From Liolophura sinensis (lineage: Eukaryota; Mollusca; Polyplacophora; Chitonida; Chitonidae), in contig NC_088301.1 of assembly GCF_032854445.1 (NCBI RefSeq), forward strand, positions 13,450,281-13,514,280: a stretch of DNA of 64,000 nt. The letters run 5' to 3'. The notes beneath the pieces were generated by a model that ran no database searches, was not told where the DNA came from, and worked only from the letters and a program-made list of their open reading frames with translations. The position numbers were made by a program, and so were the translations under genes. Positions 11,791 through 24,643 of the stretch are shown here, piece after piece; positions within the stretch are counted from its first letter, which is position 1, and each line of letters starts with the position of its first letter.

Positions 11791-13789
11791 TTCTGCTAAA
11801 TGTCAAAAACGCACAAAAAATAAATTCTGGGCAAGTTTTTGTAGTATGCATTCTTATATGGCTCCTATTTAAAGATAGTGTGAAAACCGGGGGTAAACCA
11901 TTTCTCTTTAAAACGTTTTCAGCTCGAGGAGGAAATATATGGTATATACCGACATTACCATTTATTGGCTAGTTCCTTAATCCAGCTAAAGTGACATCAA
12001 TTAATACAACTGTAATCACTTTACTGAAAGTAAATAGGTAGCAGAAACAGACCAATTTACAACAATTAAGACAGCACAATCCACATATGAGATGAACTTA
12101 TATAAAGATGGTATGACTAAAACCGACATTAACATATAAGCTGATATCAATACAAGTGATACAGAATTGTAAATTTCAGTTGCCACTTTCAACATCCCAG
12201 TTTGTGAGAAACAGTTCGAAGTCAAACCGTACTTGAGACAAATGAGACTTTTCTTTGAAAATCTCATCATCTTTTTAAATAAAGACATTACAAAGACATC
12301 GTTTGAACGGTCTTGTCCACATGTGCCCTCCTACATTACCCTGTGCTCATTGTTGCACATGGCTCACCCTTCTGAATATTTTCCGGGCACCACTTGCAGA
12401 CAAACTACCAGACTGTTATCCGAGCTATCGCAGAATATTGCACTTACCTGAAATCAGGATGAATTATTTGTCTTCTTTGATCAGGTGAATGGATTGTGTA
12501 ATATGCCAGAGGGGAGGCTGTTTTTATTGTAACATTTCCTTCCGTTATTTATATCCTTCAGTGGCACGGGCATAGTTAATGCGATTTGCGAAATCGTCAT
12601 TTGTACAACAGAGAACCGACCATTATGGTTAAAGGATTTACTCTGTGGATCACACCGGGATTTGAACTCGGATCGAAATACAGCAATGCCAAATGAGATA
12701 AGGAGATATTGCTAGTTAGTATTGTTATGTTAGTATATTAAAACGCTTCCCTTTGCTAAACATAATCACGTGGTGAATATACTTATACAAAAATGAGAAA
12801 AGACAGATGAGAAAAGGCCGTCACCCACGTGATACTGTAATTGGTATTGAATTCTCCATGATCGCTTACGTCAGTGGTAACTGCCCCTCGCCACATTTAT
12901 AATTTATTTTATGCAACCGACCATTCGCAGGTTGCTGCCAGACCTTCCCACGTATGTAACTTAGTTTTAAGAAGGAAATTAATTTACAACTGAAGTTATA
13001 ACACATGCAGCCACCAGTTTGGATACGGCCGGGTATTTTTGGTAGTAATTTTTATAGCTTGATTATATTTAAGGGTAATCGCGAAAATCTGAAGTGGAAT
13101 GACCATGTATTACCATAAAGATGGCCATTATATGTTGTGTAGGCAAACTGCAATTTGTTCTCTTTTTTGCCATAATGATGACCTATAGATTTAAGCGAGA
13201 AGATTGGCCAGGCGGATTTCTGTATCTTTTTTATTCCGATGTGAAGAAGCTTTTGTTATGGTCTCAAAAGAATAATTTTTGCAGTAGCTTTCAGCGAGAT
13301 ATAGCAGAATTCTATTCTAGAGATTTACTTTTAATGAAGGTATATCATTTGTACAGGCAATATATTGCAGGGAAGCGTTAATATTGATCTTTCCCATGTT
13401 GACGGGGATAGCGAGATCTCTTCATGTTACATAATACAACCTGAGTGATGTCCCCGCCGTAAAGCGTGCTAATTCCTGAATTAGCAAATGCGCCAATAAA
13501 CACCTGATTTCTTCAGACAACAAGCATGCTTTCTTCATGGACAATACAGACTGACGTCATTCTAATTTCCTGTAGCTCTTGTATATGGCAATGTAGTAGA
13601 AACCAATGACACTTTTACAAGACTAAAGTCCGTCAAGTTTTTCAATAATGAGGTTAGATATCGTATGAAGTAAAATCGTCTATCAAGAGTGAGAAAACGC
13701 ACACACAAGTTTAAACAAGTTTATTGTTTGCTAATTAGCACCTGCTCTAATGCAGCGTGCACTCAGTATCGTCTGCATATGTGTGGGAG
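11791..13789. other. Gene-free stretch
   Basis: Several frames of 60-90 codons on both strands but none with recognisable domains; no repeats seen. Confidence 0.45.
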
Positions 13790-14722
13790 GGTAGACTGAT
13801 CGGACCATAACTTCATCAAAATGCTCTAGTGGGTAGACTGATCGGAGCGTACCTTCACGAACATAGTCTAGTGGGAAGACTGACCGGAACGTACCTTCAC
13901 GAACATGGTCTAGTGGGTAGACTGACCGGAGCGTACTTTCACGAACATGGTCCAGTGGGTAGACTGATCACAACGTACCCTCCTCATCATGTTCTAGTGG
14001 GTTTGACTGATCGGACCGTGCCCTCCTCATCATGTTCTAGTGGGTTTGACTGATCGGATCGTACCTTCATCATCATGCTCTGAAATATTCTTGAGTACGG
14101 CGTAAAACACCAATCAAATAAATAAATAACATCATGCTCTAGTGGGTAGACAAACCCGACCGTACCCTCCTCATCATGTTCTACTGGGTAGACTGATCGT
14201 AACGTACCTTCAGAATCATGCTTTGGTCGGTAGACAGATGGGAACGTACCTTCATGATCATGCTATGGTCGGTAGAGAGATGGGAACGTACCTTCATGAT
14301 CATGCTCTGGTCGGTAGACAGATCGGAACGTATACCTTCGTGATCATGCTTTAGTCGGTAGACAGATGGGAACGTACCCTCCTCATCATGCTCTAGTGGG
14401 TTTGATTGATCGGACCGTGCCCTCCTCATCATGTTCTGCTGGGTAGACTGATCGGAACGTACCCTCCTCATCATGCTCTAGTGGGTTTGACTGATCGGAC
14501 CGTACCTTTCTGATCATGCTCTGGTCGGTAGATAGATCGTAACGTACCTTCATAATCATGCTCTGATCGGTAGACAGATGGGAACGTATCTTCATGATCA
14601 TGCTCTGGTCGGTAGACAGAACGGAACGTACCTTCATGATCACGCGCTGGTCGGTAGACAGATCGGAACGTACCTTCATGATCATGCTCTTGTCGGTAGA
14701 CAGATCGAAACGTACCTTTATC
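13790..14722. repeat. Minisatellite, 42-bp unit
   Basis: About 22 copies of GGTAGACAGATCGGAACGTA then CCTTCATGATCATGCTCTGG. Two variants (TCATCATG... and ATGATCATG...) dominate the left and right parts. A SINE tail fragment interrupts at 14082-14130. 42 is a multiple of three, so long frames stay open on both strands. Confidence 0.92.
14082..14130 (+). mobile_element. SINE family 1, 3' tail only, inside 42-bp minisatellite
   Basis: About 48 bases of the SINE tail (GAAATATTCTTGAGTACGGC onward) interrupt the tandem array; the array resumes right after. Confidence 0.85.
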
Positions 14723-15159
14723 AACAAAGGTATACCGAAAGGTATACTGTGATTCTTTGTGGAGTAATCACAAGTAAACGGATTTCCCTAATGTGTGATG
14801 GGAAAGTTTTCTGACAATGGCGTGTAGGGTGTCCCCTGTTGCACATAAGCGGCAGGGTTCTAACAACTGACATGTTTACTCCATTATACTCTAAATGCCA
14901 TGCTTAATGCGCTACCACGGTAATCCCTATGAAGACTACTTTTTAACGCGATATTATTTGTTTAGAACTATCACATTCTGCTTCATGCAATTATCACAAA
15001 AATCTATTCATTGCATCGGTCAGTCTCATTAGGCTACCGCTATGTTCTGTAAATGCCAATGTGAATAAAATACACAATTCATCAGTCGATATACGTTGTC
15101 CCAAATATTGTCATTTGAAGCCTAATTTTTTCTCTGGCTTTCACGAGGGTAGAAGGAAT

Positions 15160-18080
15160 ATTGTCGGGTGAAAATTATATTCAAGGTGGAAACAATATTC
15201 CTAGCTGAATGGGTGGAAACAGTATTCCTAGCTGGGTTGACACAGTATTTCTAGCTGAGTGGACACAGTATTTCTAACTGGGTGGAAACAATATTCATAT
15301 CCGGTGGAAACAGTGTTCCTAACTGAATGGACACAGTATTTCTAGCTGGGAGTACACTGGCCCCGATGACTCAGTTGGTAGAACGTCCGCTTCGGGAGCA
15401 GTAGATTAAGGGTCAATCCTGGGTCGGTTCAGTATTGAGGGGATAGTGCAACTGGTTGACCCGTATCAGTATAATGGCGTGGGTGGGGCGGCTTAATTGT
15501 CTTCGATAAGTCGTCTCAGTGGAGCAGTACTAGATGAAAAAAGGTGCGGAAATCCGTCCTGCAATAAGGAGACACATTACACGTACCTACACTCTAAAGA
15601 CTCCTTCGACGTCAAATGACTGAAAAACTGTTAAGTACGACGTAAAATTCTAATTGCTCACTTACTCACTCTGTCTGGTCGCACACAGTATTCCTACGAA
15701 CAATATCCTTAGCTGTATGGGTGGAAACAGTATTAATAGCTGGGTGGAAACAGTATTAATAGCCGAGAGGACATAGTATCCCTACCTGGGTGGAAACAGT
15801 ATTAATAGTCGAGAGGACATAGTATTCCTAGCTGGGTGGAAACAGTATTAATAGCCGACAGGACATAGTATCCCTAACTGGGTGGAAACAGTATTAATAG
15901 CCGAGAGGACATAGTATTCCTGGCTGGTTTGAAACAGTATTAATAGCGGAGAGGACATAGTATCCCTAGTTGGATGGAAACAGTATTAATAGCCGAGAGG
16001 ACATAGTATCCCTAGCTGGGTAGAAAAAGTATTAATAGCCGAGAGGACATAGTATCCCTATCTGGGTGGAAACAGTATTAATAGCCAACAGGACATAGTA
16101 TCCCTAGCTGTGTGGAAACAGTATTAATAGCCGACAGGACATAGTATCCCTACCTGGGTGGAAACAGTATTAATAGCCGAGAGGACATAGTATTCCTAGC
16201 TGGGTGGAAACAGTATTAATAGCCGAGAGGACATAGTATCCCTAGCTGTGTGGAAACAGTATTAATAGCCGACAGGACATAGTATCCCTAGCTGTGTGGA
16301 AACAGTATTAATAGCCGAGAGGACATAGTATTCCTAGCTGTGTGGAAACAGTATTAATAGCCGAGAGGACATAGTATTCCTAGCTGGGTGGAAACAGTAT
16401 TAATAGCCGAGAGGACATAGTATTCCTACCTGGGTGGAAACAGTATTAATAGCCGACAGGACATAGTATTCCTAGCTGGGTGGAAACAGTATTAATAGCC
16501 GAGAGGACATAGTATCCCTAGCTGGGTGGAAACAGTATTAATAGTCGAGAGGACATAGTATTCCTAGCTGGGTGGAAACAGTATTAATAGCCGAGAGGAC
16601 ATAGTATCCCTAACTGGGTGGAAACAGTATTAATAGCCGACAGGACATAGTATCCCTAGCTGTGTGGAAACAGTATTAATAGCCGACAGGACATAGTATC
16701 CCTAGCTGTGTGTAAACAGTATTAATAGCCGAGAGGACATAGTATCCCTAGCTGGGTGGAAACAGTATGAATAGGAAACAGTATTAATAGCCGACAGGAC
16801 ATAGTATTCCTAGCTGGGTGGAAACAGTATTAATAGCCGAGAGGACATAGTATCCCTACCTGGGTGGAAACACTATTAATAGCCGAGAGGACATAGTATC
16901 CCTAGCTGTGTGTAAACAGTATTAATAGCCGAGAGGACATAGTATCCCTAGCTGTGTGGAAACAGTATTAATAGCCGAGAGGACATAGTATCCCTACCTG
17001 GGTGGAAACAGTATTAATAGCCGAGAGGACATAGTATCCCTAGCTGGGTGGAAACAGTATTAATAGCCGAGAGGACATAGTATCCCTAGCTGGGTGGAAA
17101 CAGTATTAATATCTCCGTATTAATAGCCGAGAGGGCATAGTATCCCTGGCTGGGTGGAAACAGAGAGGACATAGTATTCCTAGCTGGTTTGAAACAGTAT
17201 TAATAGCCGACAGGACATAGTATTCCTAGCTGTGTGTAAACAGTATTAATAGCCGAGAGGACATAGTATTCCTAGCTGGGTGGAAACAGTATGAATAGGA
17301 AACAGTATTAATAGCCGACAGGACATAGTATTCCTAGCTGGGTGGAAACAGTATTAATAGCCAACAGGACATAGTATCCCTACCTGGGTGGAAACAGTAT
17401 TAATAGCCGAGAGGACATAGTATTCCTAGCTGGGTGGAAACAGTATTAATAGCGGAGAGGGCATAGTATCCCTGGCTGGGTGGAAACAGTATTAATAGCC
17501 GAGAGGACATAGTATTCCTAGCTGTGTGTAAACAGTATTAACAGCCGAGAGGGCATAGTATTCCTAGCTGGGTGGAAACAGTATTAATAGCCGAGAGGAC
17601 ATAGTATTCCTAGCTGGGTGGAAACAGTATTAATAGCCGAGAGGGCATAGTATTCCTAGCTGGTTTGAAACAGTATTAATAGTCGAGAGGACATAGTATC
17701 CCTAGTTGGATGGAAACAGTATTAATAGCCGAGAGGGCATAGTATCCCTAGCTGGGTAGAAAAAGTATTAATAGCGGAGAGGGCATAGTATCCCTAGCTG
17801 TGTGGAAGCAGTATTAATAGCCGAGAGGACATAGTATTCCTGGCTGGTTTGAAACAGTATTAATAGCGGAGAGGACAAAGTATCCCTAACTGGGTGGAAA
17901 CCGTATTTCTTGCAGGGAAAACACAATGTTCCTGGGTTTGGAACAATATTCCTAGCTGCATGGGCGGAAAATGTATTTATAGCTTGGTGGGCACAGTATA
18001 ACTGGGTGGAAACAATATTATTTTAAGTGGGTGAACATATAATATTTTAATATTTCAAGTGGATGAAAATATTTCCAGTC
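15160..18080. repeat. Satellite array, 46-bp dimer of a 23-bp ancestral unit
   Basis: The core (about 15715-17895) is ~47 copies of GTGGAAACAGTATTAATAGC-CGA joined to GAGGACATAGTATCCCTAGC-TGG. The two 23-base halves resemble each other. The flanks (15160-15357 and 17896-18080) hold irregular 23-bp monomers only. A deletion variant (ATGAATAGGAAAC) occurs at 16767 and 17291, showing a ~524-base segmental duplication. Confidence 0.93.
15358..15674 (+). mobile_element. tRNA-derived SINE, family 2, inserted in satellite
   Basis: A different SINE with a tRNA-like head (GATGACTCAGTTGGTAGAAC; B-box-like GGGTCAATCCT), a GC-rich body (GTGGGTGGGGCGGCTTAATT) and a tail with GTTAAGTACGACGTAAAATT then CTCACTTACTCACT. 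It interrupts the 23/46-bp satellite. Confidence 0.82.
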
Positions 18081-19019
18081 AGGTGGAAACTCCTGTGATA
18101 CAAGAAGCCTTGTTCTTATATGTGAACCTACTGACTGAAGATGACAGAAACCGGCATTGTGAGCAAAATTATTATTATATTACGAGCGTTCCACGGCCCG
18201 AGTATGAAAATATGTATGTTGTAACAACATTTACCCGATCAGCTTTTTTCTATCCTCTTTGGACCCTTTCAGACCAGAACATGACAGCTGGCATCACGTG
18301 AGTACTCACCTGGGTGATAATCATTCCAGCCATGAGTAAATCTTTTTCAACAAGGTGAGAACTGTTTCCAGCCAGGTGAGGAATATATCAGCCCATGTGG
18401 AAACAAAGGAAAAGTTACAAAACATAAATAGCTAAATCTCGCTTGTAAGAATTTTACAATAGGTTTTCACAAAGACCCGCGTGGAAAGCCCTTTAATCAG
18501 GGTACGCTCCACCCTTGCTTCATGCACGAGCTAGTCACTAATCACGGATTTGACGCTTTAAATAGGTCCTCTTGTTGTACACGTGACGTCACGTGATAAT
18601 TGTTTTCTACTAGGTGACAACTGTTTTCTCTGAGGTGACAATTGTTTGTTCACATGCAGGCGATCCCAAGTATTCCCACTCATGCAGGTGAAAATGTTTT
18701 CTTCTAGGGTGAGAACTCCCAACCAGGAAACAAAAACCTTACGTGCCTCATGACAGTTAACGACAAATGAAACGTCCTGAGTACAAAAAACAATCTCATC
18801 TGAACAACGCAGGGACTACGTGCATTTCATCATTGCAGGGCAAACCGTGCAAAAGCTAGGCTGCCGTTGCCATGGATATGCAATATTGGGAATGCAAAGA
18901 GGGACATTTATCAGATCCTGTATTGCATCTGTAAGAAATATATGTACTGCTGTGATTTGGCGTAAACCATAATCTTTCATCCATGTACGACTTTCTTAAT
19001 AAATAACAAGGTCAACTGT
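18081..19019. other. Gene-free stretch beside satellite
   Basis: Scattered AGGTGAGAACTGTTTTC-like motifs suggest decayed satellite monomers up to about 18720. The rest is unremarkable. Confidence 0.45.
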
Positions 19020-19560
19020 AACTATAGAGATACCTGTATGTGTATAATAGCGGTTTCATATTTGGTCTTGAGGCTTCATAAAATGTAACCCTATATATTC
19101 GCTGGTACAGGGATCTGGCATTACACAGAAAGCTCGATGGAAACCTGTAACCCTCATCGTACATATTTACCGTTATAGAAGGATCTAGCATTACACAGAG
19201 AGCAGGATGGAAACTTGTAACCACCGTCGTATCTATTTACCGGTAGAGGGATCTGGCACTACACAGAGAGCAGGATGGAAACTTGTAACCACCGTCGTAT
19301 CTATTTACGGGTAGAAGGATCTAGCATTACACAGAAAGCCAAATGGAAACCTGTAAACACCACTGTTTATATTCAATGGAAGAGGGATCCAGCATTACAC
19401 AGAAAGCCCGATGGAAACTTGTAACCACTGTCGTACATATTCACCGGTAGAGGGATCTAGCATTACACAGCAAACCCGATGGAAACCTGTAATCACCACC
19501 GTATATATTCACTGTTGGAGGAATCTAGGATTATACATGTACAGAAAGCCCAGTCAAAAC
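19020..19560. repeat. Minisatellite, 68-bp unit
   Basis: About eight copies containing GAAACTTGTAACCACCGTCG and AGGGATCTAGCATTACACAG; unit starts at 19211, 19279, 19347, 19415 and 19483. Confidence 0.9.
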
Positions 19561-20425
19561 CTATAACCACACCTCCCCCTCCTTTCATCTCCCTCCTCTC
19601 AACCCCTTGACGATACTTCGCCACTGATGAATATCTACCTTTAACGGACATCAATCGTTAGAGGTAAATGTATACGTAGATACCCACGTTACATATGTAG
19701 GCCTGCGTGCATAAGATCAATAGTCGTGTGGTAACACTGATATCCCTCAATATAGCTACACATATACACTGAATATAATCTCAAACTAATATAAGGTGGA
19801 TCAGCTTGTGCTTTTCATGGAAAGTCTGTCATGTTTGCCATTAATGTTGCCGACATTCCTTTAATATACCGGCGAATTCCATTCATACGATTCTCTGTAC
19901 GAAATTCGATACAGAATACACAGACAAGCGCTGTATACACTTTCTATATTTTGAAAACTCGCAGGCCTATATGTATTTCAAGGAGAAACCTGACTGCAAT
20001 AAAGCAGAGAGTATGACCAGGAAGGAATTGTGTACAATTTTATTGAAGTATCCCTTTGGCCTTCACCAGAATATTTTTCTTCATTAACTTGGAGAAGTCA
20101 TCACCTGCGTCAGACAGTTTCAGATGGGTCGGTCTTTACACCTATGTTAATTCTTTGATGTTGGTTGAAGGCACATGTGCCATCATGCAGCGCAGCCATG
20201 ACAGTTATCTGAACTAGACATACTGATTTGCTTGGGCCGAGGCCGCAGTTTGTTTAAAGGTTTAGTTTTGTATCTTTGAAAAATACATTTCATTTTATTT
20301 ATTTATTTATTTCACTCTGTATTTATTTATTTATTTATTTAGCCTCTTTATATAGCCTTATACTCTTTAAATTGATCCATCCAATGTATTCACTTTAACC
20401 CTATGATTAATTACCATTGTGAAGC

Positions 20426-20640
20426 TTTTAATTTATTTGATGGGTGATTTACGTCAAATATTTCACTTTGACGTCGACGTCGACCATCATTATGGTGGGA
20501 GGAAGCCGGACAGAACCCAGGAGAAACCCACGATCATCCGCAGGTTGCTGACAGATCTTCCCACGTACGACCGGAGAGGAAGCCATCATAATCTCACATT
20601 GGTGAGAGGCTCCTGGAACGCTAACCAACTCGGTCCCTTG
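20426..20640 (-). mobile_element. SINE family 1 near full length, minus strand
   Basis: From TTTATTTGATGGGTGATTTA to the head (GTGAGAGGCTCCTGG). It is preceded by an ATTT microsatellite at about 20283-20340. Confidence 0.87.
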
Positions 20641-20889
20641 AAGTTTTAGAACAATTTCACAAATTAAAGGGCATATATAACGTAAGATACCAGTATATCA
20701 GTTTGTCTACACAATACAAGCACTGCTGTAGTGGTTATAGGGTGTTTTAAAGTTATAAGTCAGGATTAAATCTTAACCTAATACCAGTCTGGACCTAATA
20801 ATACAACCTGGTCCAAATCAAAGCTAATGCCGACGTCTCATTGATTACTGCTTCGGTCCCTCCTGAAAAATGTGATCCTTGTCGTCACA

Positions 20890-21770
20890 CACTGTATAGT
20901 GACCCACGCGTTGTACACTGACCCACACGTTGTATAGCGCCTCACTCGTTGTACAGTGACCCATACGCTGCACTGCGCCTCACACGTTGTACATTGACCC
21001 ACACGCTGCACAGCGCCTCACACAATGTACAGTGACCCACACGTTGTACACTGACCCACACGCGTAGTGACCCATTCGTTGTACAGTGACCCACATGTTG
21101 TACAGTGACTCACACGCTGTACAATGACCCACGCGTTGTACAGCGCCTCACACTTTGTACAGTGACTCACACTTTGTACAGTGATCCACACGTTGTACAG
21201 TGACCCACACGTTGTACAGCGCCTCACACTATATACAGTGACTCACACGTTGTACAGTGACCCACACGTTGTACAGCGCCTCTCACTATATACAGTGACC
21301 CACACGTTGTACAGCGCCTCACACTATATACAGTGACTCACACGTTGTATAGCGCCCTACGCTTTGTACCGTGACACACGAGTTGTACGCACTGTGCACA
21401 GCGTCTCACCCGTTGTACAGCGCCTCACACTTTGTACAATGATCCACACGTTGTACAGTGCCTCACACTATATACAGTGATCAACGCGTTGTACAGCGCC
21501 TGACATTTTGTACAGTGATCCATGTGTTGTATAATCGTTGTACAGTGACACACACTTTGTACAGCGCCTCACACGTTGTACACTGACCCAGGCGTTGTAC
21601 AGTGACCCACACGTTGTACAGCGCCTCACACTTGTACAGTGACCCACGCGTTGTACAGCGTTTCACATGTTGGACAGCCACTCACAGGTTGCACAGCCAC
21701 TCACACTTTGTAAAGCGCCTCACACTTTGTAATGGTGACCCACACGTAATATTGGCTCACACATTACTTT
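20890..21770. repeat. Minisatellite, 19-bp unit
   Basis: About 45 copies of ACACGTTGTACAGTGACCC or its variant with GCGCCTC. The two variants alternate irregularly. Confidence 0.92.
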
Positions 21771-22627
21771 AATTGTGTGCTCTTGGTAAAATACGCCCCT
21801 AACGTTTAAAAGAGGCCGTATCGGATATTTTTCGCCGAAAATGGATTGGGGCAAATTTGTAAAGCATCATGACTTTTATAAATTTTAGAATCATTTTACC
21901 ACTATAAATAACACAGATAGGAGTAGCGGTAAATACAGAAAATTTCATTTGATTACAGCAAGTATGTATTGTGTTTGCACAAAAGTCTCCAGTATTGTCT
22001 CTTAAACGATGAGATAAATGGTCATTAACACTTAACTGGAAAAAAGCTTCTTTGCAGGTGATTATGTTGTAGTTGTTTTCATTTTATTTCAACAATTTTA
22101 TTATCGGGAATATATGACGTCATAATTCTGGTCACAATACCAGACATTTCGTGCATGTTTGACATTTGAAAAAGCGAAACTTCAAATTAAAAGCCGAGAG
22201 CGCGTGTCACTAACTAAAGACAACTTCGATGGTGACTATGACTGAATTTACATATAGCTGAATATAGGCGAGAAACAGGCTATAGCTGTCCGTTTCACAC
22301 TCGCCCTTTTTGGTCCTTTTGAGCTTTAACAATGTGCACGAGTTCAATATCCCAGGAGCTCGTATGGTCAAACACACTCAGAATCCATTTTGTCTTTGTA
22401 GCTATACACTTAATATTGAGTTCAAATCGAAAATACCGAGCAGGACAAAGCACACGTATTCGATATCGCTCATCGAAAATGATGTAATCTACAATAGTCA
22501 CGTGACATGCTATGCCTCATTTATCACTCTACCGACTGCTGTTTACATTCACTTGGTGTTCTAGAATGCATTCATTCCATTAAACGATGTTTTTGTATGT
22601 ATATACATACATGCACATATGAGTAAA
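21771..22627. other. Gene-free stretch
   Basis: AT-rich, no recognised feature between the 19-bp array and the MITE. Confidence 0.45.
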
Positions 22628-23077
22628 CTACGGTGGCCCCTTAGTGCCATTCGAAATTTTAGTATTGATTTACAATAATTCAGAGGGCTTTGTAATGACA
22701 CTTATCATTATGAACAAAGAATCTGAAGCATATGCAAAAGGAAATCAACGCAGAAACAAAAACTTTTCACACAAAATTCATAAATTCCACAGTGAAAACA
22801 TTTTCCTCGTGATGAAAACATTCACCGGAGAGAAAACCTTTGCACCGCGGAGGAAACCTTTTCACCGAGGAGAAAACGTTTTTCACTGTTTTTCGAAGTT
22901 TACAGCTGAATTTGTCAATTTTGTCCACAATACTTTTGTGCTGGCGTTAATTCCCTCTTCTATGTACTTTAAATTCTTTGATCTTGTAATAATAACCTTT
23001 CATTAGAAAAAACTTGAAGCACGGTGAATCATTAGAAAATGGTAACAATCACAAATGGCACTAACGGGCCACCGTAG
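22628..23077. mobile_element. 450-bp MITE with 24-bp terminal inverted repeats
   Basis: The left end CTACGGTGGCCCCTTAGTGC and right end GCACTAACGGGCCACCGTAG are inverted copies (one mismatch over 24 bases). Both are flanked by TAAA, a likely 4-base target duplication. The interior has no transposase; its 120-codon open frame is not convincing. The superfamily is not assigned. Confidence 0.82.
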
Positions 23078-24404
23078 TAAACCGACTGACGACGGGCAGG
23101 AGACACAACACAGCGACGATACATTGGGAGTTATGGTGATGGGATAAATTATTCATATTTGATTTTAGTTTTGTAAGCTAATTTCCAAAGGTCGGTGGTT
23201 TTCCACAGACACTTCGGTTTTCTCCATATATATATTACTGTATGTTACTGCCATCGTACACACCTATAAGTGAAAACTTCTTGAGTATGTCACTGGCGTT
23301 AAAACCACACTGGACTAAATGTGTATGTATCAATACAGCGTTCCACATAAAGTTTAGAAAATATATACATGTTTACTGGGTGACTTTGCGCAACCGAGAT
23401 GTGGCAGTTAAAGGTTAACAAAACTTTGCACATCGAGAAAATCGAAAGCGCCGCCAACCGGGCGTGAATCACACAAAAGCGTTTTTTGCCTCTTAACCAT
23501 ATGTGCGAGCATGGGGTAACGCTGACGCGACATCACCTTTCCGGTTGCTCAAACGTAGCGCATTGTATTCTTTGGCTTTGTAAGAATTTTAGATTACAAG
23601 TTACCAAGCACGTGAGAAGACATGCATGCTGTGGCAGTTTTGGTCTGTTTCCACCTATGTTTGGCTGTTATTTATTGTGTTTTCTATTAAGCATTGATGA
23701 AATAAACACAATGGTTGAGAATATCTTCTTACCGTACTTGTCACATTACACATGGATTGTAGAATTCTTGTAGCACCATGCAAGGTTCAGTGGAATTAAA
23801 TAAATAATACCAGTAACGGAATACTAGCTGCATAATTTCGTCTGCGTGTGGACACAGTTTAACAGAGATAGGCTCACGCCACTGGTAAACATTAGACACT
23901 CAACGAAAATGCTATGAACTATTTTTTCAACCATTATTAGCATGTATTTGACATACAGGACTGGTTTGACCAATCCACTCCCTTGGCCGATAATCAACAA
24001 GCGTATACCCTATACCATACTCCAGAGATACAAGGCCTTTGGGGTCAAGTGAAAATGAAAAGCATGGTAACAGCAATATTTGAATGAAACTATATGGAAT
24101 CTTTAATTTCCTCTTCAATGATTGCTAGCAATTGATGTATAATTCTTGGGCTGGACCTTCCTTGTATGGACAAAAGTAAAATGTTGGCGGGACAAGTTGG
24201 TCGATATACTGAGGACAGGGTCACTCGGATATCAGGTGATAATGTTTACACAGGACGGCTGCCCACAGGACACTTCACGTGACTTTGTAGTCAAGGTGGC
24301 GGGAGCCTTTCTATAGTTATGGTGACCACCGGTTGTGTTCACGTCCTGGATGATACAGAAAGAATAGGTCCCGTGGTTTGACCTTTGTGTTTAGTCCTAT
24401 CTTT
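23078..24404. other. Gene-free stretch
   Basis: No recognised gene or repeat. A 95-codon frame at 23486-23773 has no known domain. Confidence 0.45.
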
Positions 24405-24643
24405 TTACTTATTTATTTGATTGGCGCTTTAAGCCGAGTTAAAGAAATTTCACTTATACGATGGTGGCCAGCTTTATGGAAGGAGGAAACCGAGGAGTCC
24501 GGGAAAATCCCTACAACCATCCGCAGGCTGCTGGAAGACCTTCCAATATACAGCCGGGGAAGAAGCCAGCATGAACTCGAAGTAACCGCATTGGTGAGAG
24601 GCTCCTGGGTCATCACGCTAGTCCCCTTGGCCACGGGTTCCCC
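24405..24643 (-). mobile_element. SINE family 1 near full length, minus strand
   Basis: Tail, body (CAACCATCCGCAGGCTGCTG) and head (GTGAGAGGCTCCTGGGTCAT, CCTTGGCCACGG) are present. Confidence 0.88.

Noticed and set aside
18059-18301. 80-codon plus frame at the satellite edge
   Set aside because: Begins in satellite monomers, no known domain, no conserved motif; probably chance.
20890-21770. CRISPR-like array
   Set aside because: The 19-bp units are directly adjacent with no spacers; a eukaryotic minisatellite.
22644-23006. 120-codon plus frame inside the MITE
   Set aside because: Nearly spans the element but shows no transposase or other domain; the internal GEKTF/APRRKPF repeats reflect a short DNA repeat.
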